Shown here: positions 1 to 8,984 of the stretch, piece by piece
How the letters are laid out: each line of letters opens with the position of its first letter
Position numbering within the stretch: the first letter of the stretch is position 1
Origin: Streptomyces sp. R21
Lineage (GTDB): Bacteria > Actinomycetota > Actinomycetes > Streptomycetales > Streptomycetaceae
DNA length: 64,000 nucleotides
Direction: 5' to 3'
NCBI RefSeq assembly: GCF_041051975.1
Contig: NZ_CP163435.1
Span: 8,834,501-8,898,500, forward strand
Position numbers and translations under genes: made by a program
Notes under the pieces: generated by a model
Seen by the model: the letters and a program-made list of their open reading frames with translations, nothing else
What the model was told of the DNA's origin: nothing
Databases searched by the model: none

Positions 1-969
1 TCGGCCGCCGAGCACGACGGTGACGCGCAGGCTCTCGTCGCACAGGCCCAGCGGGGCGCAGCTGCGGCCGGCCTCCCGCCGGACGAGCTCCGGCACGGTC
101 GGCAATTGCTCGCGGTGGGTCGACGCCTGGAGCACGGTGAAGAGCCGTTCGAAGAGCGTGCGGTCGAACGGCGCCGGCAGCGTGGCGGTCGAGGCGCTGC
201 GGCCGACCTCGGGGCGCGGTGGCACGCGGTGCGCGGTCAGTCCGAGGTGCGGGGGTACGTCGGAGCGGTCCCAGACGTCGGCCGGGTGCGCCGCCCACAG
301 GGCTCGCCCGAGCAGACTGCCGTGCCCGGCCCGGACCATGGCGGCGAAGGCAGGCGAATCAGCCCCCGCCGCACCGCAGGCTTCGAGAACCTCGGCCGCC
401 AGGCCCGTATCGGCGGCGCCCGGTACGGCTTCGCGCCCGTCCCACGCCGCTTCCAGCTCGACGTCGAGCCGGGCGCGCCGGGCGGAGTCCGCCAGATGCT
501 CCTTCAGGGCCTCCACCGTCCGTCCGCCGGAAGAGTCCACGACGTCTTCGAGTACCGCCCTCGCCACCGCGTCCGCGTCGGGCCCCGGCGCCCCGTGCTC
601 GGTCGCGAGCTCGAAGCACCGCTGGAAATACAGGTCCTGGGGGTTGCCCGCCACGATTCCCAGTGCCCGGCGGGTCTTCTTCAGCAGCGTGAACCACCGT
701 GCCGTCGCCTCCAGAACCGCACCGGACTCCCGTATCAGCGCGTCGAGTTGCTCCACCTCCCGCGCGTCGAGGAAGTCGGCGGCGAGCTCCGGACGCAGCG
801 CGGGCCGGACGATCAGCGGCAGCACGATCAGCTTGACCGTCCGGGTCAACGGCGCGCCACCGGGCCCGCTCAGCGCCTGGGGACCCGGCCCGAGGCCGCG
901 CCAGGCCCGGTCGATGACCATGGCGCGCGGACGGCGCTCGCCGGTCGACGGCTGGCTCGGGGACGGCAT
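1..969 (-). CDS. Hypothetical protein, C-terminus cut by window edge
   Basis: Reading the minus strand from an ATG at 969 gives 323 codons without a stop, running off the left edge, so the C-terminus is not visible. The protein begins MPSPSQPSTGERRPRAMV, is rich in Ala, Leu and Glu, and shows no membrane segment or recognisable catalytic motif. Codon use is strongly G/C at third positions, as expected for a real Streptomyces gene, whereas the overlapping forward frames are arginine-rich and low in complexity. It diverges from the gene at 1083, leaving about 110 bp for promoters. Function is unknown. Confidence 0.7.
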   Translation of the reverse strand, partial: MPSPSQPSTGERRPRAMVIDRAWRGLGPGPQALSGPGGAPLTRTVKLIVLPLIVRPALRPELAADFLDAREVEQLDALIRESGAVLEATARWFTLLKKTRRALGIVAGNPQDLYFQRCFELATEHGAPGPDADAVARAVLEDVVDSSGGRTVEALKEHLADSARRARLDVELEAAWDGREAVPGAADTGLAAEVLEACGAAGADSPAFAAMVRAGHGSLLGRALWAAHPADVWDRSDVPPHLGLTAHRVPPRPEVGRSASTATLPAPFDRTLFERLFTVLQASTHREQLPTVPELVRREAGRSCAPLGLCDESLRVTVVLGGR

Positions 970-1082
970 GGGCAGAGCGTACGTCCTGGGGGAACTGGCG
1001 GTCGAACCTGGGATCGGTAGGCGCTGCCCGCCTCCTAACGTCCACACCACCAGGCAGAACGGACCGGAAGGGCAGGCACAGC

Positions 1083-1508
1083 ATGGGAATCTTCGGCAAG
1101 GGCAGGAGCCGCGAGGAGAAGGCCGCCAAGATCGCGGAGCAGGTGGCCGGCGGCAAGGGTTTCTACGGCCGCATGACGCGCGCGACGCTCGGCGGCGAGG
1201 ACTACGCCAAGCTCCAGCAGTCGCTCGGCGCGTACCAATCCGGTGCCACTGTGCAGCAGTTGCTCGCCATGGGCGTACCGACGGTCCCCGCCGTCGTCGT
1301 GTCGATCAGCGACACCGGCAAGATGGTCAACTTCGACCCGGTCGTCGACCTGGTCCTCCAACTGACCGGGGGCACCGCCGACCCGATCACGCTCCAGACC
1401 ATCGTTTCGAAACTGCGCATCCCCCGCGTCGGTGATCAGGTACTGCTTGTCGCGGATCCCGCCAACCGCGGCGGTTACCTCTACGCGGGAGACGGAGTGA
1501 CGCCGTGA
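1083..1508 (+). CDS. Conserved hypothetical protein (141 aa)
   Basis: A small soluble protein with a basic N-terminus (MGIFGKGRSREEKAAKIAEQ) followed by a hydrophobic, valine-rich core (VPTVPAVVVSISDTGKMVNF, about residues 66-85). There is no signal peptide or transmembrane helix. An AAGGGCAGG-like ribosome binding site precedes the ATG. The stop overlaps the GTG of the next frame (GTGA at 1505-1508), so the two were probably a coupled operon. The family looks like one of the Streptomyces-specific conserved hypotheticals; I do not recognise a named domain. Confidence 0.65.
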   Translation: MGIFGKGRSREEKAAKIAEQVAGGKGFYGRMTRATLGGEDYAKLQQSLGAYQSGATVQQLLAMGVPTVPAVVVSISDTGKMVNFDPVVDLVLQLTGGTADPITLQTIVSKLRIPRVGDQVLLVADPANRGGYLYAGDGVTP

Positions 1509-1693
1509 CGACACTGCCGTACGAAGTGCCGGAGAGCGACACCACCCTGCTCACCTTCGACGGCCGGGTGCTGGAGTTGTTCGGCTTCGGCGACGCGCAC
1601 CGCCTGCACATCCGGCGCCGTCGCAGGCGGTGCCCGTGCAACCGACGTGGAAGTTCCCGGAGGCACCGGAAGCCACCGGCCTCACCTCGATGA
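1505..1693 (+). pseudogene. Truncated partner of the 1083 gene
   Basis: The GTG overlaps the previous stop and the first 36 residues look like normal protein (MTTLPYEVPESDTTLLTFDG, then a VLELFGFGDAHRLHI segment). After about position 1612 the frame turns into an Arg/Pro-rich run and stops. A different frame at 1621-1680 reads as ordinary protein (VPVQPTWKFPEAPEATG). That pattern fits an internal deletion that removed the middle of the gene and joined two frames. The family is unknown; the break is inferred from the change in composition. Confidence 0.45.
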
Positions 1694-1726
1694 GCAGGAT
1701 GCCGACGCACGCCGCCGGAACGACAA

Positions 1727-2947
1727 CTATGGCGAGGTGGGCAGGTGCGGGGAGCGGAGTACGAGCAGGGTGATCTCGCTGGGGGCGAAGACGCGGAACG
1801 GCGGGCCCCAGAAGCCGGTGCCGCGGCTGGTGTAGAGGAGGGTGCGGGGGCCGTGGTGGCTGAGGCCGGCGACGGCGGGCTGGTCGATGCGGACCAGGTG
1901 GTGGAAGGGCCAGATCTGGCCGCCGTGGGTGTGGCCGGAGAGTTGCAGGTCGATGCCCGCGTCTGCTGCCTGGTCGACGAACTTCGGCTGGTGAGCCAGG
2001 AGCAGAACGGGGAGATCGGGGTCGGCGCTGTCCAGGGCTCCGGCGAGGTAGGCGCGGTGGCCGGCCAGGCCGGAGGATTCGGCGGTCACGTCGTCCACGC
2101 CGGCGACCACGAGGGTGTCGCCGCCGCGTTCGAGCAGCAGATGGCGGTTGCGCAGCGGTTCCCAGCCCAGCTCGTCCATCAGGTCGACCCAGCCCTGGGC
2201 CTCGCTGTAGTACTCGTGGTTGCCGGTGACGTAGACACGGGCACAGCTGGCTCGCACGGTTCCGAGTGGGGCGGCCTGGGCGCGGCGGCGTTCGGCCGTG
2301 CCGTCCGCGATGTCGCCGGTGTGGCAGACCAGGTCGGCTTCCAGCGTGTTCACCGTCTCGCACACCCGCGCCGACCAGCGAGTGCGATCGAGGGGGCCGT
2401 AGTGGGTGTCGGTGATGAGGACGACGCGGATTCCGTCCAACCCGGCACCCAGCCTCGGGAGTTGCACGTCGAGGCGGCGCACGCGTGGCACGCGGCGGGC
2501 TTCGGCGTACCCCCAGGCGAGCAGTACGGCGGTTACGCCGAGGACGGCCCAAGTGACGGTTCGGGCCCGGTCCTGGCTCTCGCCGACGCCGGCCACGGTC
2601 AGGGCGAGCCGCAAGAAGACGCCGAGCAGAACGGACCACGTGAACAGAACCCAGCTGGTGCCCAGCAGAGTGTCACCGACGATCGCCGCCCGGTCCTGCT
2701 GGCGTCGGCCGTGGCCGCGCACCATCGCGAGCGGCATACCGACGAGGCCGAGGACGAACAGGACGGTGCCGACCAGCGTGACGGGCAGCGGCCAGTGCTG
2801 GCCGGCGTGCAGGAGCACCCAGCAGGGCACGGCCCACAGCAGGACGGGGGCGATCAGGGGGATGAAGCGCATCAGGCGGTGCACTCGGCTCGGGCGCGGA
2901 GCTTGCACTTCGCTGTCGGCCGGTCGAGTGTTGTTGGTGTCGGTCAC
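1727..2947 (-). CDS. Membrane-anchored metallophosphoesterase
   Basis: A calcineurin-like phosphoesterase of the YkuE/YaeI type, 406 aa. Four hydrophobic segments occupy about residues 26-48, 52-76, 95-119 and 130-149, then the catalytic domain carries all metal motifs: D180-x-H182 (ITDTHYG), GD at 211-212 (HTGDIAD), GNHE at 242-245 and GHTHGGQ at 338-344. I chose the GTG at 2947 because GAGAGGGAAGC lies just upstream; longer readings extend into non-coding sequence. The family hydrolyses phosphoesters or phospholipid headgroups at the membrane face; the substrate here is not deducible. It stands alone. Confidence 0.88.
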   Translation of the reverse strand: MTDTNNTRPADSEVQAPRPSRVHRLMRFIPLIAPVLLWAVPCWVLLHAGQHWPLPVTLVGTVLFVLGLVGMPLAMVRGHGRRQQDRAAIVGDTLLGTSWVLFTWSVLLGVFLRLALTVAGVGESQDRARTVTWAVLGVTAVLLAWGYAEARRVPRVRRLDVQLPRLGAGLDGIRVVLITDTHYGPLDRTRWSARVCETVNTLEADLVCHTGDIADGTAERRRAQAAPLGTVRASCARVYVTGNHEYYSEAQGWVDLMDELGWEPLRNRHLLLERGGDTLVVAGVDDVTAESSGLAGHRAYLAGALDSADPDLPVLLLAHQPKFVDQAADAGIDLQLSGHTHGGQIWPFHHLVRIDQPAVAGLSHHGPRTLLYTSRGTGFWGPPFRVFAPSEITLLVLRSPHLPTSP

Positions 2948-3113
2948 GCTTCCCTCTCTGACCAGGCTGCCGTCTCGCGCACTGTATCCGGTCGGCCTCG
3001 GGCCGGGCGGACGGGCGTTCATGGGCGCGGCCCGCGGGCGAAGGGCTCGCTGCGGGATGGAAAGACTTCGCGGTGGACACCTTGAAGTGCTCCGGGACTG
3101 ATGACAATGCCGC

Positions 3114-3260
3114 TTGGTCAGCGTGGTCGGGCGGGCGAGGCCCAGAGGGCTGGTCGACGAGGTCATGGACAGGGCCCGGCGCCGTGAGGAACGTGTGCGC
3201 CTGCTCCCGGCCCGGGTCGTGGCGTACCAACGGCTGGCTGATGTTGCCCCGCCGCCCCGC
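3114..3260 (+). pseudogene. IS4-family transposase N-terminal relic
   Basis: A short stretch reads GLVDEVMDRARRREERVRLL followed by PARVVAYQRLADV. This matches the layout of the N-terminal domain of IS4-type transposases (PELVDxVxxxxGRxExRxRxLPARxVxY). A stop lies immediately upstream (3102) and the similarity ends by about 3250, so only a scrap remains. The rest of 2948-3464 holds no gene I can support. The call rests on pattern recognition of the LLPAR motif region. Confidence 0.4.
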
Positions 3261-3464
3261 GCGCGACTGGAACGCCAGGCCCTCGCCTGCTCGTCTACGG
3301 CGCCGAGCAAGGCACCCCGGAACGGCGCTCCCCGAATCAGCGCGGCGTGGAACACGCGATGCGCAGTCCGCAGGTTGGAGATCGAAGCCGCAGCCGGGAT
3401 GTCCGGCCTCGCGACACGCACCGATGGACGGAGCCGTCGCGTCTGGTAGCGGGGCAGGTGAGCG

Positions 3465-5165
3465 ATGTCGTCGGCGCCAACTAGGCTCCCGCCCATGAGT
3501 GAGGCAGAAAGAGGTCCCGCCAGACGAGTCGTCGACGGGCGCTTCGAGTTGGAGGCCCGCCTCGGCGGCGGTGGGATGGGTACGGTCTGGCGAGCCAGGG
3601 ACCTGGTTCTGCACCGGTTCGTGGCCGTCAAGGAGGTCCGTCCGCCCGATCGGGACCTCGCCGAGTACGACCCCGACAGCGCACGGATGCTGCGCGAACG
3701 CGTCCTGCGCGAGGCTCGGGCCCTGGCCCGGATCGACCACCCGAACGTCGTCACCATCCACCACATCGTCGATGGCGGCGAAGGCACGTACCCGTGGCTC
3801 GTGATGGAGCTGGTCGCAGGCGGCTCTCTGGCCGACCGCCTGGCCCGTGGACCCATGCACCCGGCCGAGGCCGCACGGATCGGCCGCGGCGTCCTCGCGG
3901 CGCTGACCGCGGCGCACGACGCCGACATCCAGCACCGGGACGTCAAACCCGCCAACGTCCTGCTCCGGCCCGACGGGCGACCCGTCCTCACCGACTTCGG
4001 CATCGCCGCGATCCGCGAGACGACCAACCTCACCGCCACCGGCTCCATCATCGGCACAGCCGACTTCATGGCACCCGAACGTATAGCCGGCCACGAGGGC
4101 GGAGCCGCCTCCGACCTGTGGTCCCTTGCGATGATGCTGTACACCGCCGTCGAGGGCCGCCACCCCTTGCGCCGCGGCACCACCCTCGCCACCCTCGCCG
4201 CGGTCCTCCACGAGGACGTCCCGCCGCCGACGCAAGCCGGCCCCCTGAGCGCCGTCCTGATGGATGTCCTCCAACGAGACCCTGAGGCGCGCCTGTCCGC
4301 CGCCGTGCTCGACCGACGCCTGGCTGAGATCGAGGCGGATCCGACCGGACACACAAGCACGCGGAACGAGCCGACCTCGTACCAACTGACCCCGCCGGCG
4401 CCCCTGTCCACCCCGACAACCCACCCGGGGAACCTCGCTTCCCCACCCACCTTCGTCCCCTACGGCGGCGCTCCGACCGGCGCGCCCACTGCCCCTGCGA
4501 GTGCACCCCGCAGACGCGGTCCCGCCCGGCCCGTCCTGCTCAGCCTCTCGGGAACCTCGCTCGTCGGGGTCCTCGCCGGGTTGTGGTGGGTGCTGCCCCT
4601 GGGCGGCAACGACTCCGCGGGCGCGGGCGGCTCGCCCTCCACCGCCACCAGCTCGCCGAGCGCCACTCCCACCTCCCAGAAGTCGCAGGACTCCGAGACA
4701 CAGTCCGCGAACACCGACATGCTCACTCCGGACAACATCCGCACGGCCATCAAGGCGATCGAGAAGGAGACCGGCCGCAAGCGGTTCGGCGACTTCACCG
4801 CCTACTCGGACTACGTGTCGGCGGACGTGATGGTCAACGGCAGCAACGTCGCGTACGAGAGCTACACCTACCGCCCGGGCCAAGGCGTGGAGAAAGGCAT
4901 CATCGACGGCAGCCTGAGCAGCCTCGAGAAGCCCTTCACCCCCGAACGCTTCAACTGGGACAAGGTTCCCGCGCTCATGAAAGAGGCGGACAAGAAGCTC
5001 AACGTCAAGGACCCGGAGAACCGGTACGTCGTGGTGATGATGCCCAACGTCTTCTACCCCGAGTTCGGCTTGGGCGTCTACCTCACCGACAAGTACAGCC
5101 GGGCGGGATACCTGAGGACTGACACCAAGGGCAAGGTCGTCGACGTGAACGCCGCCGAGAACTGA
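3465..5165 (+). CDS. Transmembrane Ser/Thr protein kinase (PknB-like)
   Basis: A Hanks-type kinase, 566 aa. Motifs in order: glycine loop LGGGGMG (33-39), catalytic lysine in AVKEV (K56), HRDVKPAN (157-164), DFG (177-179) and APE (203-205). A Pro/Thr-rich linker, one membrane helix (about 356-379) and a roughly 180-residue extracytoplasmic domain follow. That outer domain lacks PASTA repeats and has no family I recognise; it probably senses an external ligand. An alternative ATG at 3495 would remove 10 residues; 3465 follows AGGTGAG closely. Autophosphorylation and signalling to unknown targets is the expected role. Confidence 0.9.
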   Translation: MSSAPTRLPPMSEAERGPARRVVDGRFELEARLGGGGMGTVWRARDLVLHRFVAVKEVRPPDRDLAEYDPDSARMLRERVLREARALARIDHPNVVTIHHIVDGGEGTYPWLVMELVAGGSLADRLARGPMHPAEAARIGRGVLAALTAAHDADIQHRDVKPANVLLRPDGRPVLTDFGIAAIRETTNLTATGSIIGTADFMAPERIAGHEGGAASDLWSLAMMLYTAVEGRHPLRRGTTLATLAAVLHEDVPPPTQAGPLSAVLMDVLQRDPEARLSAAVLDRRLAEIEADPTGHTSTRNEPTSYQLTPPAPLSTPTTHPGNLASPPTFVPYGGAPTGAPTAPASAPRRRGPARPVLLSLSGTSLVGVLAGLWWVLPLGGNDSAGAGGSPSTATSSPSATPTSQKSQDSETQSANTDMLTPDNIRTAIKAIEKETGRKRFGDFTAYSDYVSADVMVNGSNVAYESYTYRPGQGVEKGIIDGSLSSLEKPFTPERFNWDKVPALMKEADKKLNVKDPENRYVVVMMPNVFYPEFGLGVYLTDKYSRAGYLRTDTKGKVVDVNAAEN

Positions 5166-5391
5166 GCGGGAGAGACCCGTGAGCCGGCGATCTGCCTCCA
5201 CCACGCTCCCGATGGGTCTCCCGTCTAAACGCTCACGCGAGGGCTCTTGCAGTCGGGCGTCGGGTCGTCAGGATGATGACCCTCCAGTTCAACTGGCCGT
5301 TCGCGCGCGCCGCCGCCGACGCAGCTCGCCGCTTCGCGGCCGCGTAGGCGGCGGGGCGGGTCTGAGCCTAGGGCGTACCCACCGTGTCGGA

Positions 5392-5422
5392 TTGCCTGGA
5401 GTACAACGATGCCTCCAGGCAA
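5392..5422 (-). terminator. Hairpin downstream of the free aldehyde dehydrogenase 3' end
   Basis: A perfect 10-bp stem (TTGCCTGGAG at 5392-5401 with CTCCAGGCAA at 5413-5422) lies 14 nt beyond the stop codon of the dehydrogenase fragment at 5436. It is placed as the gene's original terminator would be. There is no T-run. Confidence 0.45.
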
Positions 5423-5435
5423 CCGACTTCAGGCC

Positions 5436-5500
5436 CTAGAAGAAGCCCAGCTTCTTCGGCGAGTAGCTCACCAGCAGGTTCTTGGTCTCATGGTGGTACA
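5436..5500 (-). pseudogene. Free 3' end of an ExaC-type aldehyde dehydrogenase (candidate att site)
   Basis: The minus strand encodes HHETKNLLVSYSPKKLGFF plus stop. That is the same C-terminus as the intact dehydrogenase ending at 36191 (TKNLLVSYSPKKLGFF). At DNA level the first 30 bases of the two copies differ at one position; identity decays further into the gene. Nothing upstream continues the dehydrogenase frame, so this is an isolated gene end. Its orientation equals that of the intact gene 30.7 kb away, the arrangement left when an element integrates into the 3' end of a gene. Confidence 0.75.
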
Positions 5501-5589
5501 CGCGAGGAACCTGATCTGACCTGCGGAAACAGGAGTGTTGTCGGTGACGGATAGTGAATTGGTCCGCGAATGGCCCGGATCTCAGCCTC

Positions 5590-6602
5590 GGACACGAGGT
5601 CCATGCCGGCCTCCGGGCCGTCACCGGCGGCACCTCGGCCAGCCCTCAGGCGCTGATGCCTTCGCCGGAGACCTCGTACTGGTATTGGCTCGGCGACGGC
5701 ATGATCGGGAACATCGGCGGCACGGACTACCTGCAGATCATCTTCCATGAATGGCACAAGTTCGGCCCTGGCCTATGGGACTTCGAGATCAACCGACTGG
5801 TGGTGGCCACCTTCTCCCTCAGTGACCTGACCCACCCCATCGCCATTGACCCCATCCCATCGGACTCCAACACCCAGTGGGGGGCCGGGCTTCTGCCCGC
5901 CTCGATGAGCGGCGACGGCTACACCTACATCTACGGTGTGGACGACTCCGCGGTGAACAAGAAGATGCGCATCGCCCGCGTCGCGGGCAGCGACCTTTCC
6001 CAGACCGACCAGTGGCAGTACCTCAACACCGACCAGCAGGCGTGGATGCGCGGCGAGACCGAAGCGACCGATGCGCTCTCCGGCATCGCCAACGAGTACA
6101 GCGTCACGCCGTGGCACGGCGACTTCGCCCTCGTCAGCCAGGACACCACCGAGGCGTTCAGCGCCAGGATCCGCGTCTGGTCGGGCTGCGATCCGTACGG
6201 CCCGTTCGCATTCTGGGTGGACCACGACCAGGTGTACTACACCCCCGAGGCCGGCCCGTACGGCACCTATGGCGAAGAGGGCAAGGCGTTCACGTACAAC
6301 GCGCATGTCCATCCCACCCTCGCGTCCGGCGATACATGGACACTCTCGTACAACGTCAACAGCTTCGACAGCCGGGTGAGCCATGACGGGGCGCACTACC
6401 GCGCCCCAGCATCTACAAACCCCGGTTCGTGTCCTTCCGGCTGGTCGAATCCGGCGCACTGCGGTCGAGTTCGGCCTTCACGGTGCAGGGCCCCTCGGGC
6501 ATGACCGCTGCCGCGATCAGTGAAAGCGGCGGTTCGCATCTCTCCGTAGGGGATACCTTCGCAACCCCGGGATGCTCCTTCTGTATGGGGGTTCCACGCT
6601 GA
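5590..6602 (+). pseudogene. DUF5005/DUF4185-like secreted protein, truncated and frameshifted
   Basis: The frame from about 5590 to 6410 reads as a beta-propeller-like extracellular protein (WYWLGDGMIGNIGGTDYLQI, then HEWHKFGPGLWDF, GDGYTYIYG, MRIARV). The N-terminal third of such proteins, including the signal peptide, is missing. Near 6405 a single-frame slip moves the family's C-terminal motif (RPSIYKPRFVSFRLVESG) into another frame, which ends at the TGA at 6600-6602. Both defects argue against function. Family naming (DUF5005 or the related DUF4185) is from memory of the motif series. Confidence 0.65.
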
Positions 6603-6610
6603 TTCCTCGA

Positions 6611-6641
6611 TGGCACCGGCACTCCACAAGCGCCGGTGCCA
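6611..6641 (+). terminator. Rho-independent-like hairpin
   Basis: Stem TGGCACCGGC (6611-6620) pairs perfectly with GCCGGTGCCA (6632-6641). It would end transcription of the preceding pseudogene. It overlaps an alternative GTG start at 6636 of the next gene, which supports using the ATG at 6654 instead. Confidence 0.5.
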
Positions 6642-6653
6642 TCATGGGGATCC

Positions 6654-7139
6654 ATGACCCCGAGGCCCATCAACAGCTCATGGGACCGCCTTGAGACGTG
6701 GCTTGCAGAATCCCTCCTCCGTCACGACGGCAGCGGGTACTTCGACGTCCTGGGTTCTTTCCAGCTCCTGAGCGCGCAAGAGATGGTGTCCACACGCCGG
6801 CTGGCAACCCAGCTTGAAGAGGACACTCAGCGCGAAGGCCGAGCCGGCCACTTCATTCTCCGTGACGGCTACGCCCTGTGGCACCCACACGATCTCCCCT
6901 TCGCCGGCAACGCCGGCAGCAGCTACTGGGTACTCGATACGAAGCCGGACGGTGCAACCCGCCGAATCGCACGGCACGATGAGCTCGGCACCACAACCTT
7001 CGACCCACACGAAATGTGGGAATCCCTGAGTCACCTGCTCGATTCCGTTGCCACCGCGCTGGAGACCAGCACGCCATTGGAACGACGCCTGCCGACAACA
7101 GCTGACGGACGCTTGACTTGGCAGATCATCACCCGTTGA
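6654..7139 (+). CDS. Hypothetical protein, possibly SMI1/KNR4 (SUKH) superfamily
   Basis: A 161-aa acidic soluble protein. It opens with a W-D-R-L-E-x-W-L helix (about residues 9-16), and a central strand-rich part has a conserved-looking ALWHPHDLPFAGN segment and DTKPDGATRRI. SUKH proteins have this size and the same opening, and in Streptomyces they are common orphan or immunity genes, but I cannot confirm the fold by eye. No toxin gene is next to it. The start at 6654 is preferred because 6636 lies in a hairpin. Confidence 0.5.
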   Translation: MTPRPINSSWDRLETWLAESLLRHDGSGYFDVLGSFQLLSAQEMVSTRRLATQLEEDTQREGRAGHFILRDGYALWHPHDLPFAGNAGSSYWVLDTKPDGATRRIARHDELGTTTFDPHEMWESLSHLLDSVATALETSTPLERRLPTTADGRLTWQIITR

Positions 7140-7171
7140 TGTCTTCTGCTACTCCCTGCCGTCGCCGGATG

Positions 7172-7385
7172 TCACGGCAGAGAGCGGAACCCGTCACGGC
7201 GCAGCAGTTCCCACAGCCAGTACGCGGAGATTTCCACGCCCCGCTCGTCGCGGAGCCAGTCACGCAGGGCCGGGGCGGTCCAGGTGATCCCTGCGGCGGC
7301 CGATGTATCCAGCAGGTCGGCCAGCTCGGCGCGGTCCTCGGGACTCAGGATCCTGGCGGGCCGACCGGGCCGGGGCGGGTGTCGA
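7172..7385 (-). pseudogene. IS630-type transposase relic (winged-helix region)
   Basis: The minus strand reads RPGRPARILSPEDRAELADL followed by TWTAPALRDWLRDERGVEIS and WLWELLRRDGFR, then a stop. This is the second helix-turn-helix region common at the N-terminus of IS630-family transposases. The DDE catalytic part and the start are absent. Confidence 0.5.
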
Positions 7386-7483
7386 ACGGCGAGTTAGTGA
7401 TCTACCCCGACGCCGGTCACGGCGGCATCTTCCAGTTCCACCGACAGTTCGTGCAGACGGCTCTCGAGTTCCTCGAACGGTAG
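7385..7483 (+). pseudogene. C-terminal tail of an alpha/beta hydrolase
   Basis: The last 33 codons before the stop encode GELVIYPDAGHGGIFQFH and QTALEFLER. This closely parallels the end of the intact hydrolase at 14586-15452 (ELIIYPDSGHGGIFQYH...AVEFLAP) and includes the catalytic histidine loop. Nothing upstream continues the family, so this is a relic of a further paralogue. From 7484 to 7831 I see no gene. Confidence 0.65.
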
Positions 7484-7831
7484 TAGGCGTCGAGTGCGGT
7501 CGCCGTATGAGACGGGGGGTGTCGCCTCAGGGCCGTGGCGCTCCGGGTATGAGCGAATCGGGCAGACCCTCCGGAGGTGCAGCCCTGCTTACCTCCCGGG
7601 CATCCCGGTGAGGCTTGGCCTGGTGGACGCCCGGCCGCCCCCGTCCGTCAGCGGAGCGAGGGCGTGGTCCACGCGGGGACGAGCCTCGTGGCACGGGCGA
7701 TGGCGTTTCCCTGGGATGGCCGCCGTCCGCGATGATCGTGATTCCAGTGGCTGTGACCGTCGCATCGGGCGGCTTCCAGCCTCGCGGCCGTTGCCCTCGG
7801 CGGCGTTGTGCGAGGCCGTGAACGGTTCCCC

Positions 7832-8404
7832 TCAGCGCATGAAGGAGAGGGCGTTCTCGATCCCCTGCGCCAGGACCTCGTCTGAGAACTTCTGGTCGGA
7901 GAGGGCTCGGGAGAGCTGCAACGTGCCCACCATCATGGTGAAGAGCCCGATGGCCTTGCCCCGGGCGGACTGCGGATTCGCAGGCGTCAGGCGGGCGGCG
8001 ATCTCGTCCACGATGTCTCGTGCGCCGTCGGTGTAAGCCTGCCGCGTCTCGTCCCCGCAGCGGCTGATCTCGTCGAGCAGCGCGGCGGAGGGGCATCCGT
8101 CGCCGGGGTGGTCCCGTTGCTCAGGCGACAGGTAGTCGCGAACCAGGTCTTCGAGACCCTGGCGGCCGGGCCGCAGAGTGCCGTACCTCGCTACCTGTGT
8201 GCGCAGTTGGTCGGTCACGACGTTGGCGACGAGGTCGTCCTTGGATGCGAAGTGGGCGTAGAAGGCTCCGTTGGTGAGCCCGGCATCCGACATCAGAGTG
8301 GAGACGCCCGAACCGTCGATGCCGTCCTGCTTGAATCGGTGGCCCGCCGTCTCGATGATCCGTTGCCGTGTCGCCTGCTTGTGCTCCTTGGCGTAGCGCA
8401 CCAC
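7832..8404 (-). CDS. TetR/AcrR family transcriptional regulator
   Basis: 190 aa. The N-terminal helix-turn-helix is clear (RQRIIETAGHRFKQDGIDGS, then GLTNGAFYAHFASKDDLVAN), followed by an all-helical ligand-binding domain (SPEQRDHPGDGCPSAALLDE). The ATG at 8404 is well placed. No intact divergent partner remains; a decayed HxlR gene lies upstream on the same strand. A perfect palindrome at 8471-8482 in the promoter is a likely self-operator. The C-terminal part resembles the TetR relic at 32540-32820. Confidence 0.85.
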   Translation of the reverse strand: MVRYAKEHKQATRQRIIETAGHRFKQDGIDGSGVSTLMSDAGLTNGAFYAHFASKDDLVANVVTDQLRTQVARYGTLRPGRQGLEDLVRDYLSPEQRDHPGDGCPSAALLDEISRCGDETRQAYTDGARDIVDEIAARLTPANPQSARGKAIGLFTMMVGTLQLSRALSDQKFSDEVLAQGIENALSFMR

Positions 8405-8470
8405 GAGAATCCTCCGTTCGCTCCGTAAGGCCGATGCCTCGCAGTCAAGCCTAATCCATGACCTGATGTA

Positions 8471-8482
8471 CGTAATATTACG
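8471..8482. promoter_or_regulatory. Palindromic operator candidate CGTAATATTACG
   Basis: A perfect 12-bp palindrome about 70 bp upstream of the TetR start at 8404. Its A/T core stands out in a very G/C-rich setting, typical of an autoregulatory TetR site. It overlaps the end of the HxlR relic. Confidence 0.45.
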
Positions 8483-8670
8483 ATCCGCAGGCCATTCGGG
8501 TGCCGGTTCTCCGGACGGGACCCTCGGGGCCGAGTACGTATGCTTCGCCCCACTGGCTCAGTGGGACGGCCTTCAGGATGCCGGCCGAGATCAACTTCTG
8601 GAAACGGTCACTGGGGACGCCTCCGGCAGGCCGATGTGGCGGTGGAAGTCGTCGAAGCGTCGGACTCCTC
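8478..8670 (-). pseudogene. HxlR-type regulator relic
   Basis: Two minus-strand frames together spell the core of an HxlR winged helix: RRFDDFHRHIGLPEAS, then after a frame change SDRFQKLISAGILKAVPLSQ and AYVLGPEG. Intact HxlR proteins in this window have the same order (RFGDFERVLGCPRNLLAARL...). A frameshift near 8620 and lack of the N-terminus show it is dead. The stretch 8690-8980 holds no gene I can support. Confidence 0.5.
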
Positions 8671-8984
8671 GGTCGCGTCACGCGGGATCGGCAACGTCCA
8701 TTTCCATGACACGGGCACGGTGCGGGCCATCGGCGCCGTTGTCAGCAAGGGCTGTCAAACCACCCTGGCCCAGGCGCAGTTGGCAGCCCGGGCGGACCTC
8801 CTTCTTGTCCATGGTTCCAGCAACCGCAGGCTCTTTTCGGTGTGTCTCCCTCTCGAAGGTGCGAGGGAAATGCCTACGGGCACGGTGGTGACGGCCCGCT
8901 GCTCCTCGGGTCGTCACCACCGTGCGGCGTAGGCCTGTTCCAGGCATGCGAGGGCGATGATTTCGCCCGATGCGCGGTCCTTCG

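Noticed and set aside
1727..4450. Very long minus-strand frame (907 codons) covering the phosphoesterase and the region antisense to the kinase
   Set aside because: Only the last 406 codons have protein-like composition; the rest is antisense to the kinase and has no motif. The gene was restarted at GTG 2947.
2673..5204. Second long minus-strand frame antisense to the kinase
   Set aside because: It is the mirror of the kinase codons, with no motifs and no ribosome binding site; a typical high-GC shadow.
5277..5350. Short plus-strand peptide beginning MMTLQFNWPFARAAA
   Set aside because: Only 24 codons, no clear ribosome binding site or family; too weak to call.
7484..7831. Overlapping short frames on both strands
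   Set aside because: None has motifs, a good start or consistent codon bias; treated as non-coding.
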